A stretch of 64,000 nucleotides of DNA from Streptomyces broussonetiae (GTDB taxonomy: Bacteria > Actinomycetota > Actinomycetes > Streptomycetales > Streptomycetaceae): contig NZ_CP047020.1 in NCBI RefSeq assembly GCF_009796285.1, positions 992,001 through 1,056,000 on the forward strand, in the 5' to 3' direction. Below the pieces are notes generated by a model, which did no database searches, had not been told where the DNA came from, and saw nothing but the letters and a program-made list of their open reading frames with translations. The translations under genes were made by a program, and so were the position numbers. Below are positions 19,197-27,429 of this stretch, piece by piece (the first letter of the stretch is position 1; every line of letters begins with the position of its first letter).

Positions 19197-21154
19197 TGGC
19201 CCTGCCCTCCCCCAACCTGGACGACCGGCGGTTCCAGCAACTCGTCGACGAGGCGAAACGGTATGTGCAGCAGCGCGCACCGGAGTGGACCGACCACAAC
19301 GTCTCCGATCCGGGCGTCACCCTGATCGAGACGTTCGCCTACATCGTGGACCAGTTGCTGTACCGGCTGAACCGGGTGCCGGACAAGAACTACACCGCCT
19401 TCCTGGACCTGTTGGGGATCAGGCTGTTCCCGCCTGCGGCGGCGAGCGCCGAGGTCGACTTCTGGCTGTCGGCACCCCAGCCCGACACGGTGACCCTGCC
19501 CACCGGTACCGAGGTGACGACGGCGGACGGCGACGCGGAGGATCCCGTGGTGTTCGCCACCACGGACGAACTGCGCATCGTGCCCAGCGAGTTGACCCGG
19601 CTGGTGACCGCGCCCCGGACCGGCGACCAGGCCGACCGGACCCGCGAGCTGACCGAGGGACGCGACGTACGGTGCTTCCAGCCGGCGCCCGAGCCTGGGG
19701 ACGCGCTGCTGTTCGGGCTGCCCACGGCCGTGCCGCGGTGCATCGTCGCGGTACGGCTGGACAGCCGGGTGGAGGGCGTGGGTGTGGACCCGCGCCAGCC
19801 GCCGCTGGTGTGGGAGGCCTGGGACGGCGGGCGCTGGCAGGTGTGCGAGACCGGCTCGGACACCACCGGCGGTCTGAACCGGCCCGGCGAGGTGATCGTG
19901 TACGTCCCGGCCGGGCACACCGCGTCCGTGATCGGTGGCACCCGGGCGGGCTGGCTGCGCTGCCGGGTGACCGCGGCGGAGCCGGGCCAGCCGTTCTACT
20001 CGGAGTCGCCGACCGTGCGGGAGGCGACGGTGTTCACCATCGGCGGCACCAGTACCGTCGAGCACGCCGAGACGGTCACGGACGTGCCGCTCGGCGCGTC
20101 GGAGGGCGTACCGGGCCAGACGTTCCGGCTCGGCCGGCCGCCGGTGCTGCTGGACGGCGGGCCGCCGGTGGTGGAGGTCTCCTCGGCCGACGGCTGGCAG
20201 CGCTGGCAGGTCGTGGAGCACTTCGGCCGCTCCGGACCCGCCGACCGGCATGTCCAGGTCGATGCGACCTCCGGCGAGTTCACCTTCCCGCCCGCGCTGC
20301 GCGAACCGGACGGGACGTTGCGGCTGTGCGGCGCGGTACCGGAGAAGGGCGCCCAGATCCGGGTGTCCCGCTATCGCACCGGCGGCGGCCCGGCCGGCAA
20401 TGTGGCCCGGGGCGCGATCTCGGTGCTGCGCAGCTCCGTGCCGTACATCGCGCGGGTGACCAACCGGGAGGCGGCGCGTGGCGGTGTGGACGGGGAGAGC
20501 CTGGCCAACGCCAAGCTGCGGGCTCCGGAGGCGCTGCGGATGCAGGAGCGGGCGGTGACGGCCGAGGACTACGAGATCATCGCCCGGCAGGCGGCTCCCT
20601 CGGTGCGCCGGGTGCGCTGTCTGCCCGCGGCCGAGGGCGCCGGTGCGGTGCGGGTGCTGGTGGTGCCGGACGCGGTGGCCGACGAGGGCGACCGGCTCCG
20701 CTTCGAGCAGCTGATCCCGTCGGACCAGGTGCTCTCGGCGATCACCCAGAGCCTGGACGAACGGCGGCTGATCGGGACCCGGCTGGTGGTGGAGCCGCCG
20801 GCGTACCAGGGCATCACGGTCGTCGCCCGCCTCGCGGCGGCCCCCGAGGACACCGACCGGATCCGGGATGCGGCGCTCGCCGCGCTGTTCCGGTACCTCA
20901 ACCCGCTGCACGGCGGACCGGACGCCACCGGGTGGCCGTTCGGGCGGCCGGTGCAGTACGGGGAGGTGTTCGGTCTGCTGCAGGGCGCCACCGGCAACGC
21001 GCTGGTGGAGGAGATCCGGCTGTTCGCCGCCGACCCGATCACCGGCCGGCGGGGCGCTCCGGCGGACCGGATCGACGTGTCCCCGGGTGCGCTGGTGTTC
21101 TCGTACCAGCACCAGGTCGTCGTACAGCCACAGGAGAGGGAGGGCCGGGCGTGA
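19196..21154 (+). CDS. cis11: Baseplate J/gp6-like wedge protein
   Basis: 652 residues. The N-terminus has the CIS gp6/Afp11 opening (LPSPNLDDRRFQQLVDEAKR, APEWTDHNVSDPGVTLIETF, AYIVDQLLYRLNRVPDKNY). The C-terminal half contains the baseplate-J region (MQERAVTAEDYEIIARQAAP, SVRRVRCLPAAEGAGAVRVL). It forms the wedge ring of the baseplate with the gpI-like protein. Start ATG 19196 overlaps the gp25-like stop; the stop overlaps GTG 21151 by 4 nt. Confidence 0.94.
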   Translation: MALPSPNLDDRRFQQLVDEAKRYVQQRAPEWTDHNVSDPGVTLIETFAYIVDQLLYRLNRVPDKNYTAFLDLLGIRLFPPAAASAEVDFWLSAPQPDTVTLPTGTEVTTADGDAEDPVVFATTDELRIVPSELTRLVTAPRTGDQADRTRELTEGRDVRCFQPAPEPGDALLFGLPTAVPRCIVAVRLDSRVEGVGVDPRQPPLVWEAWDGGRWQVCETGSDTTGGLNRPGEVIVYVPAGHTASVIGGTRAGWLRCRVTAAEPGQPFYSESPTVREATVFTIGGTSTVEHAETVTDVPLGASEGVPGQTFRLGRPPVLLDGGPPVVEVSSADGWQRWQVVEHFGRSGPADRHVQVDATSGEFTFPPALREPDGTLRLCGAVPEKGAQIRVSRYRTGGGPAGNVARGAISVLRSSVPYIARVTNREAARGGVDGESLANAKLRAPEALRMQERAVTAEDYEIIARQAAPSVRRVRCLPAAEGAGAVRVLVVPDAVADEGDRLRFEQLIPSDQVLSAITQSLDERRLIGTRLVVEPPAYQGITVVARLAAAPEDTDRIRDAALAALFRYLNPLHGGPDATGWPFGRPVQYGEVFGLLQGATGNALVEEIRLFAADPITGRRGAPADRIDVSPGALVFSYQHQVVVQPQEREGRA

Positions 21155-21714
21155 GCCGTGCCGCCGTACCCGGCCTGCCGAGCCGGCATCCGATCGGCGG
21201 GCTGCTGCCCGCGCTCTACGCCGACGACGCCTTCGCCCAGCGTTTCACCGCCGGTCTGGACACGGTCCTCGCCCCGGTGTTCGCGACCCTCGACAGCCTG
21301 TCCGCCTATCTCGACCCCCGGGTCGCGCCGCTCGACTTCGTGGCCTGGCTGGCATCGTGGGTGGGCACGGCCGACGATCCCGAGTGGTCCGCGCAGCTGC
21401 GCCGCGAGGCGGTGGTGCGCGCGGTGGAGCTGCACCGCTGGCGCGGCACCCGGCGTGGCCTGGTGGAGCGACTGCGGCTCACCCTCGGGGTGAACGCCGA
21501 GGTCAGCGGCGACGGCGGGGCGGTGTGGTCGAGTACCGCGGGCGCCGAAGCGCTGCCCGAGCCGTCCGGAGAGGTGCTGGTCCGGGTGTGGCCGGGCCGC
21601 GACCCGGAAGTGGACGAGGGCCGGGTCCGTGAGGTCGTCCGGTCCCTGTGTCCGGTGCATGTCCCGTGCCGGGTGGAGCTTCTGTCCGGCCCGCCCGCCG
21701 ACGAAGGGAGGTGA
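21151..21714 (+). CDS. cis12: gpI/gp7-like baseplate protein
   Basis: 187 residues, matching the phage tail protein I pattern: SRHPIGGLLPALYADDAFAQ, RFTAGLDTVLAPVFATLDSL, LDPRVAPLDFVAWLASWVGT, LRREAVVRAVELHRWRGTRR, GLVERLRLTLG. In relatives this partner binds the gp6-like wedge. It is much shorter than Afp12, with no C-terminal extension for fibre attachment, which agrees with the absence of fibre genes here. GTG 21151 overlaps the previous stop. Confidence 0.92.
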   Translation: MSRAAVPGLPSRHPIGGLLPALYADDAFAQRFTAGLDTVLAPVFATLDSLSAYLDPRVAPLDFVAWLASWVGTADDPEWSAQLRREAVVRAVELHRWRGTRRGLVERLRLTLGVNAEVSGDGGAVWSSTAGAEALPEPSGEVLVRVWPGRDPEVDEGRVREVVRSLCPVHVPCRVELLSGPPADEGR

Positions 21715-21718
21715 CGCC

Positions 21719-23176
21719 ATGCGCGCCTGTCCCGTGTGCGGGGCGTCCAACGACCCCACTGACGACTTCTGCAGCAACTGCGGTTCGTACCTGGGCTGGT
21801 CGGAGGAAGAGGCGCGGGGCTCGTCCGCGCCGGCCCCGGCCGACCCGGCACCGGTTCCCGAGCCGGAGCGGACGACGCCGCCGGCGCCCTCGCCTGCCCC
21901 TGCCCCTGCCCCTGCCCCTGCCGACGAGTCTGCTCCTGCCGACGAGTCTGCCCCTTCCGGTGCCACGGAGCCCAGCACTTCGCCCACCTCACCGCCCCGT
22001 ACGTCGTCCCTGCGGACCCGGCTGACGAGCCGGTCCCGGCGGGGTGCGCAGAACGCAAGCCGTACGGGCCCCGGCACCGGAGCCGCCGCACCGGGACAGC
22101 CCGTGACTTCGGTGGACCCGCCCCCGGCGGCTCTGGCCGGGGGGCCGCTTCAGGAGGACAACGGCCGTTCCGCAGGCGGGAGTTCACCGGAAGAAGCAGG
22201 CAGTGACGGGACTTCGGCGGGCACGGCCGGCAATGGCGGCGAGGAGCACGATGCGCGGGGCGGCGACGATGCCACGTCCCGCACGCCCGGGCCCGGCACC
22301 GCCGCCGGGACGCCGCCCGTCGCCCCCGCCCCGGCCGCGCCCGTGCGCCCCGCCCCACGGGTTCCGGCTCCCCCGCCCGAGCCCGAGCCCGAGCCCGAGA
22401 CGATCGTGCCCGTGCAGCCCGCGAAGCCGGTCGCGCCGCGCCCCGTTGTACGGCAGGTCCCGGCGCAGGAGGAGGTGTCCGGGCTGCCGTGCCCGGCGTG
22501 CGGCACACCGAACCCGCCGGGCCGCCGGTTCTGCCGTCGCTGTGCCAGCCCGCTGGTCCCGGCGCAGGACCGGGCTCCGCTGCCCTGGTGGCGCACGGTC
22601 TGGCCGTTCCGGCGGCAGGTGCGGGCCGGCTCCGGGCGGGGAATCCGCTTCCTGGTGATCCTGGCCGTGATCGTGGCGCTGTGCGTGGCCGGTTTCTTCC
22701 TGCTGCCCGCAGGGCGTGCCCTGTTCGAGGACACCCGGGACAAGCTCAGCGGCACCAAGGCGGTCACCCCGGTGCGCGTGGACGCCAGTGCCGAGGTGCC
22801 CGGGCATCCGGCGAAGAACACCACGGACGGGCTCAACAACCGTTACTGGGGCACGCCCGGGGAGGGGGCCACGATCACGTACACCTTCGGCAAGCCATTC
22901 CGCCTGGTCGACCTCATCATCACGAACGGCGCGTCGACGGAGCCCGAGGAGTACCACAGTGAGGCCCGGGCGCTCGAGATGGACCTGGAGGTGACATCGG
23001 CGGACGGGACGGTGCACCGCAAGGAGATCGACCTCAGCGACAAGCCGGGTACGCAGACCGTCCAGACCGGGATCGACAAGGTGGTGAAGGTGCGGCTGGT
23101 GCTGCGGAAGGTCACGGGACTGACCGGGCACCGTCATGTCGCGGTCGCCGAGGTGGAGTTCTTCCAGCGGAGCTGA
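21719..23176 (+). CDS. CIS-associated zinc-ribbon, transmembrane, discoidin-like protein
   Basis: 485 residues. The N-terminal zinc ribbon (CPVCGASNDPTDDFCSNCG) is followed by about 230 residues of Pro/Ala/Thr/Glu-rich linker, a second zinc ribbon (CPACGTPNPPGRRFCRRC), one transmembrane segment (FLVILAVIVALCVAGFFLLP) and a C-terminal F5/8-type (discoidin-like, sugar-binding-like) beta-sandwich: VDASAEVPGHPAKNTTDGLN, NRYWGTPGEGATITYTFGKP, ending VAVAEVEFFQRS. ATG 21719 follows GGGAGG with ideal spacing, 4 nt after the baseplate gene. The build predicts cytoplasmic zinc ribbons and an outside-facing binding domain. It could dock the CIS to the membrane or be its effector, as reported for the membrane protein CisA of S. 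coelicolor; whether this is that protein I cannot prove. Confidence 0.82.
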   Translation: MRACPVCGASNDPTDDFCSNCGSYLGWSEEEARGSSAPAPADPAPVPEPERTTPPAPSPAPAPAPAPADESAPADESAPSGATEPSTSPTSPPRTSSLRTRLTSRSRRGAQNASRTGPGTGAAAPGQPVTSVDPPPAALAGGPLQEDNGRSAGGSSPEEAGSDGTSAGTAGNGGEEHDARGGDDATSRTPGPGTAAGTPPVAPAPAAPVRPAPRVPAPPPEPEPEPETIVPVQPAKPVAPRPVVRQVPAQEEVSGLPCPACGTPNPPGRRFCRRCASPLVPAQDRAPLPWWRTVWPFRRQVRAGSGRGIRFLVILAVIVALCVAGFFLLPAGRALFEDTRDKLSGTKAVTPVRVDASAEVPGHPAKNTTDGLNNRYWGTPGEGATITYTFGKPFRLVDLIITNGASTEPEEYHSEARALEMDLEVTSADGTVHRKEIDLSDKPGTQTVQTGIDKVVKVRLVLRKVTGLTGHRHVAVAEVEFFQRS

Positions 23177-23203
23177 CCGCGCGGCCACGGCGGGACGGGT
23201 TGA

Positions 23204-24055
23204 TCAGCGGGGCGCGTCCATGCTCTGGGTGCCGATGACGGACAGCAGCCGCAGCGCCTCCTCGGCGGGCGAACCGGGAACGGCGGTGTAGATCACGACC
23301 TGCTGGTCCCGGTCGGCGAGGTCGAGCGCATCGCAGTTGACGGTGACCGGTCCGACCAGCGGATGCTGGAACGTCTTGCGCAGGGTGGGCGTCACGTCCA
23401 CCTCGTGCAGGGCCCACAGTCGCGCGAACTCCTCACTGCCGTCGAGGAGTTCGCGGATCAGCGCGGCCACCTCGGGATCGTCCGGATAGCGGGCGGCGGC
23501 CGTGCGCAGGCGCCTGGCCGCGTGCCGGGCGAACGCGTCGGCGTCGGAGACGCCGTACAGCCGCCGTCCTTCGGTGTGCGGCCCGAGGAAGGCGCGGCGG
23601 GCCAGATTGCGCTCACGCCGTGGCAGGGCCGAGAAGTCCTCCATCAGGGCGGCCGCCAGGTCGTTCCAGGCGAGCACCTCCATCATGGCGGAGGTCACGA
23701 AGGCGGCGGACTGCGGCAGCCGGTGGACCAGGTCGAGGATGCTCTGCCGCACCTCGCGCGAGGGTCCGGGCGGCGGGCCGGGCGGGGCGCCGGCCAGGAG
23801 GTGCAGATGGTCCCGTTCGGCGTCCGTCAGGCGCAGGGCCCGGGCGAGCCCGGTCAGCACCTCGCGCGACGGGCGCGGGCCGCGGGCCTGCTCCAGCCGG
23901 GTGTAGTACTCGGTCGAGATGTACGCCAGCTGCGCCACCTCTTCGCGGCGCAGCCCCGGGGTGCGGCGGCGCGACCCGGCGGGCAGGCCCACGTCGGCGG
24001 GGCTGATCCGCTCCCGTCTGCTGCGCAGGAATGCTGCCAGTTCTGCTCTGTCCAC
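23204..24055 (-). CDS. XRE-family regulator with MmyB-like ligand-binding domain
   Basis: 283 residues. The N-terminal helix-turn-helix has the form of this large actinobacterial family (RRERISPADVGLPAGSRRRT, PGLRREEVAQLAYISTEYYT, RLEQARGPRPSREVLTGLAR). The C-terminal MmyB-like PAS-related domain follows (PQSAAFVTSAMMEVLAWNDL, TFQHPLVGPVTVNCDAL). GTG 24055 (VDRAELAAFL) is the likely start. It is divergent from the SDR gene, which such regulators commonly control. The ligand is unknown. Confidence 0.9.
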   Translation of the reverse strand: MDRAELAAFLRSRRERISPADVGLPAGSRRRTPGLRREEVAQLAYISTEYYTRLEQARGPRPSREVLTGLARALRLTDAERDHLHLLAGAPPGPPPGPSREVRQSILDLVHRLPQSAAFVTSAMMEVLAWNDLAAALMEDFSALPRRERNLARRAFLGPHTEGRRLYGVSDADAFARHAARRLRTAAARYPDDPEVAALIRELLDGSEEFARLWALHEVDVTPTLRKTFQHPLVGPVTVNCDALDLADRDQQVVIYTAVPGSPAEEALRLLSVIGTQSMDAPR

Positions 24056-24142
24056 ACCTTCAGTGTGCGCGGGTGGCGTGCGGCCGAGCCAGGTACTGCC
24101 GGTGCCTGGATGTGCCCGGCTCACCCGCACAGGCTCCCTCTC

Positions 24143-24940
24143 ATGGAGAACATGCACAGGGAGACACCTGCCTCGACCAGTCCCGGCCTGCTGGCCGGCA
24201 AGGTCGCCTTCGTCACCGGTGCCGGACGCGGGATCGGCGCCGCCGCGGCCCGGCTCTTCGCCCGGGAGGGTGCCCGGGTGCTGCTCGCGGCCCGTACGGA
24301 GGCACAGCTGAAGGCGGTCACCGAGGAGATCCGGGCGGCGGGCGGCACCGCGGAGTACGTGGTGTGCGACCTGGCCGACGCGACGAGCGTGCGGGCCGCG
24401 GTGGACCGTGCGGTGGACCGATACGGCCGTCTCGACATCGCCTTCAACAACGGTGGGACGATCCAGCCGCCCGGCCCCATGGACGCGCTGCCGGAGGCCG
24501 GCTTCGACCGTGTGTACACGGTGAACCTCAAGGGCGTCTGGCTGGCCATGGCCGCCGAGGTCGCCGCCATCCGGGCGAGCGCCGGGACGGGCGCCATCGT
24601 CAACAACTCGTCCGTCGGCAGCCTGCGGGGCAACCCCGAACTGCCCGCGTACGGTGCGATGAAGCGGGCGGTGAACAGCCTGACCGAGTCGGCCGCCGTG
24701 ACGTACGGTCCCGAGGGCATCCGGGTCAACGCCATCGCACCCGGCAACACGCTCACTCGGATGATCCGGGCCTGGGAGGGGGAGTCCCCCGGCCTCCAGG
24801 ACCGGCTCACCGCCCTCACCCCGCTGCGCCGCGCGGCCGACCCGGCGGAGATCGCCGAGGCCGCCGCGTGGCTGCTGAGCGACCGCGCCTCCTTCGTGAC
24901 CGGCGCGGTGCTCCCGGTCGACGGCGGCGCGCGGGCCTGA
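24143..24940 (+). CDS. SDR-family NAD(P)-dependent oxidoreductase
   Basis: 265 residues, classical short-chain dehydrogenase. Cofactor motif TGAGRGIG follows AGKVAFV; the structural motif is NNGG rather than NNAG; the catalytic Ser lies in NNSSVGS and the YxxxK pair in YGAMKRA. The C-terminal segment SDRASFVTGAVLPVDGG is typical of FabG-like enzymes. The substrate is unknown. ATG 24143 and ATG 24152 are both possible. Divergence from the XRE/MmyB regulator, with starts about 90 bp apart, suggests that the regulator controls it. The stop lies 17 nt from the convergent lipase stop. Confidence 0.93.
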   Translation: MENMHRETPASTSPGLLAGKVAFVTGAGRGIGAAAARLFAREGARVLLAARTEAQLKAVTEEIRAAGGTAEYVVCDLADATSVRAAVDRAVDRYGRLDIAFNNGGTIQPPGPMDALPEAGFDRVYTVNLKGVWLAMAAEVAAIRASAGTGAIVNNSSVGSLRGNPELPAYGAMKRAVNSLTESAAVTYGPEGIRVNAIAPGNTLTRMIRAWEGESPGLQDRLTALTPLRRAADPAEIAEAAAWLLSDRASFVTGAVLPVDGGARA

Positions 24941-24957
24941 AGCCAGGCGGGCTCGGG

Positions 24958-25830
24958 TCAGCCGAGGCCGAGAACGCTCAGGGTGTGCTCGGCCATGCGC
25001 TGCTCGCCGAGCGCGTTGGGGTGGACGGGCACGATGTTCGTCCCGAACAGGAGCGGCTCGATCCACCGGGTGCCGATGGCCTGGCACGCGTCATGTCCCG
25101 TTGAGGCCTGGGAGAAGTCCACGTAGGTGGCTCCGGTCTCCGCGGCGGCGCGCTGCACGACGGCGTTGAGGTGAGCCTGCAGGGCGTGCAGGTAGGGCAC
25201 GTCTCCCTCGGCGACCGGCAGTTGGGCGAAGCAGGACGGGTCGGCCGTCGCGGGTGTGATCCACGGGTAGCCGAGCACCGCCACCCGGGCATCGGGCGCC
25301 TTGGCCCGTACGGCGTTCAGCGCGCTCTTGAGCGCGGGGTAGGTGTTGGTGTCGATCGCGTCGTCGAAGGACGTGCCGTACCTGTCCTTGCACGGACTGC
25401 CCTTGCCCGCGCTGAGGATCCCCTCGGTGCCGCAGTCCAGTATGGCGTTGATGAAGGTGCCGTTGTCGTTGCCGCCGATGGTCATCGTCACGAGGTCGGT
25501 GTCGGAGGTGACGGCGTCCGCCTGCGGGGCGACCCCGGGGTACTGGGACGCGGTGAAGTCCTTGGTCTCGGCCGCACCGCAGGTGACGTCCGTCAGCCGG
25601 GCCCCGGTACGGGCGGCGACGACATGGGGGTAGTTGGCCGTGGAGCGCAGGCACAGCAGGTTGCTGACGTCGATGGGCAGGACACCCGAGGCGGCGCTGT
25701 AACTGTCGCCGAGGGCGGCGTAGTTCAGGGGCGTCGCCGCCTGGGCGGGTGTGGCGGTGAGGCCGAGGGCGAGGACCCCGGCGAGTGCGGAGGCCGCGGC
25801 CGTGACGCGGCGCAGGGCAGGCGTGGGCAT
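24958..25830 (-). CDS. Secreted SGNH/GDSL-type lipase or esterase
   Basis: 290 residues. A signal peptide (RRVTAAASALAGVLALGLTA, cleavage after TPAQA) precedes the SGNH hydrolase domain. Block I GDSYSAASG contains the nucleophile Ser, the Gly block is seen in the QYPGVAPQADAV region, block III is TIGGNDNG, and block V PVHPNALGEQRM supplies the catalytic His. Six cysteines in the mature part (LLCLR, VTCGA, LDCGT, SPCKD, PSCFA, HDACQ) fit the three disulfides of Streptomyces extracellular lipases of this type. It probably hydrolyses lipid or aryl esters outside the cell. Confidence 0.93.
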   Translation of the reverse strand: MPTPALRRVTAAASALAGVLALGLTATPAQAATPLNYAALGDSYSAASGVLPIDVSNLLCLRSTANYPHVVAARTGARLTDVTCGAAETKDFTASQYPGVAPQADAVTSDTDLVTMTIGGNDNGTFINAILDCGTEGILSAGKGSPCKDRYGTSFDDAIDTNTYPALKSALNAVRAKAPDARVAVLGYPWITPATADPSCFAQLPVAEGDVPYLHALQAHLNAVVQRAAAETGATYVDFSQASTGHDACQAIGTRWIEPLLFGTNIVPVHPNALGEQRMAEHTLSVLGLG

Positions 25831-26184
25831 GGGCGGGTGCTCTCTCTTCTCGGGGTGGGGACACGAAAGCAGGCGGGCAGGACGGGGCCCGCGCGTGTGC
25901 TGGTGCGCGAGAAAACGGCGGCTCAGAGCGGGGGGAGGTGCGGTGTCATGGGGGTTACCGCTAGGTACTACTGAAAAGTAATGTGAGGGTGGCCGACCCC
26001 TGAGTCAACGTTGTTGACAAAGATTCTTGAAACGCTCACCCATCCGGGATTGCCAACGCCCCTGCTCCCTCCGGAGGTTCGGCAAGGACTCCGTGCCGCA
26101 CCGCGCGGCGTCCGCCCCTTACGGAGTCGTGACGTGCTGGCCGCGTCACGGGGTCACGGGCCCGTGCGCGGCTAGCGTGAACGT
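25831..26184. promoter_or_regulatory. Divergent intergenic region with inverted repeat GTCAAC-GTT-GTTGAC
   Basis: A 354-bp gap between the lipase and the epimerase, transcribed away from each other. The stretch 25960-26030 is unusually AT-rich for this genome. It contains the 6-3-6 inverted repeat GTCAACGTTGTTGAC at 26004-26018, which includes a TTGACA-like hexamer at 26014-26019. It looks like a promoter/operator area, but a matching -10 box is not clear for either gene. Confidence 0.5.
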
Positions 26185-27186
26185 ATGCGTGTACTGGTCA
26201 CCGGCGGTGCCGGGTTCATCGGGTCCCATGTCGTCGAGGCGCTGCGCGCGAGCGGGCACGAGCCGGTCGTGTACGACGTCCGGGAGGATCCCGGCGCGGA
26301 CGTGCGCAACCCGGCGGCCGTCGCCCGGGCGCTGGCCGCAGTGGACGCCGTCTGCCACCAGGCGGCGATGGTGGGGCTCGGCAACGGCGTCGCGGACGCG
26401 GCGGAGTACGTCTCGCGCAACGACCTCGGCACGGCCGTGCTGGTCGCGGCCATGGCGGAGGCGGGTGTACGGCGTCTGGTGCTGGCGGGTTCGATGGTGG
26501 TGTACGGCGAGGGCCGTTACGCGTGCCCGCGGCACGGGGTCGTACGGCCCGGACCGCGGACCGTCGCCGACCTCGACGCGGGCCGGTTCGAGCCCACGTG
26601 CCCGCGCTGCGGGGCGGAGCTGAGCCCTGGCCTGGTCGGCGAGGACGCCCCGGCCGATCCCCGCAACGTGTACGCGGCCACCAAGCTGGCCCAGGAGCAC
26701 CTCGCCGCGGCCTGGGCCCGCAGCACGGGCGGGTCGGCGGTGTCCCTGCGCTACCACAACGTGTACGGGCCCCGGATGCCGCGCGACACCCCGTACGCCG
26801 GGGTCGCGTCCTTCTTCCGCTCGGCACTGGCGCGCGGCCAGGCCCCCCGGGTGTTCGAGGACGGGCGGCAGCGGCGGGACTTCGTCCACGTCCGGGACGT
26901 CGCGGAGGCGAACGTGGCCGCGCTGGAGGCGGACACGGCACCGGGCACCCTCGCGGCGTACAACACCGGCAGCGGTGAGCCCCGCACCGTCGGCGAGATG
27001 GCCCGGGCGCTGGCCGACGCGTACGGCGGGCCGGAGCCCGTGGTCACCGGGGAGTACCGGCTCGGGGACGTACGGCACATCACCGCGGACTCCTCCCGGC
27101 TGCGCGCCGAACTGGGGTGGAAGCCGCAGGTCGGATTCGCGGAGGGGATGCGGGAGTTCGCACGGGCCGCGCTGCGCGAGGTGTGA
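26185..27186 (+). CDS. NAD-dependent sugar epimerase/dehydratase with Cys/His insert
   Basis: 333 residues. The extended-SDR cofactor motif GGAGFIGSHV is at the N-terminus, the catalytic pair in YAATKLAQEH, and NVYGPRMP and RRDFVHVRDVAEA follow as in nucleotide-sugar epimerases. Between the Ser strand (VLAGSMVVYGEGRYA) and the Tyr lies an insert of about 45 residues holding CPRHG and CPRCG, which could form a zinc site and is not part of the standard GalE/RmlB fold. The substrate is unknown; nearby glycosyltransferase-type genes suggest glycan or sugar-nucleotide work. Confidence 0.9.
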   Translation: MRVLVTGGAGFIGSHVVEALRASGHEPVVYDVREDPGADVRNPAAVARALAAVDAVCHQAAMVGLGNGVADAAEYVSRNDLGTAVLVAAMAEAGVRRLVLAGSMVVYGEGRYACPRHGVVRPGPRTVADLDAGRFEPTCPRCGAELSPGLVGEDAPADPRNVYAATKLAQEHLAAAWARSTGGSAVSLRYHNVYGPRMPRDTPYAGVASFFRSALARGQAPRVFEDGRQRRDFVHVRDVAEANVAALEADTAPGTLAAYNTGSGEPRTVGEMARALADAYGGPEPVVTGEYRLGDVRHITADSSRLRAELGWKPQVGFAEGMREFARAALREV

Positions 27187-27429
27187 CCGGGCGCGCCCGC
27201 TCGGCAGGTCACGAAGTCGTCCCGCACCGGTGCGGACGGTGCGCCCGGCCAACCGCCGACGGTGCCACGAGGCCCGCGCCGGGCAACACCCCGCCCAGCA
27301 GCAGCCGGCCGTGCGTGCCGCCGTCCAGGCACAGCGACGCCAGTACCGGGGGTGCCACCCCGCCCGCCGGACCGCAGCCGCGACCAGCGGGGGAAGAGTC
27401 ACAGCGGGTTCGGGAACGGCGCCTGGGGC

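Noticed and set aside
21893-21955. Tandem CCTGCC-type repeat and GACGAGTCTG direct repeat in the zinc-ribbon protein gene
   Set aside because: They encode a plain Pro/Ala and DESAP linker; this is ordinary low complexity and not a separate element.
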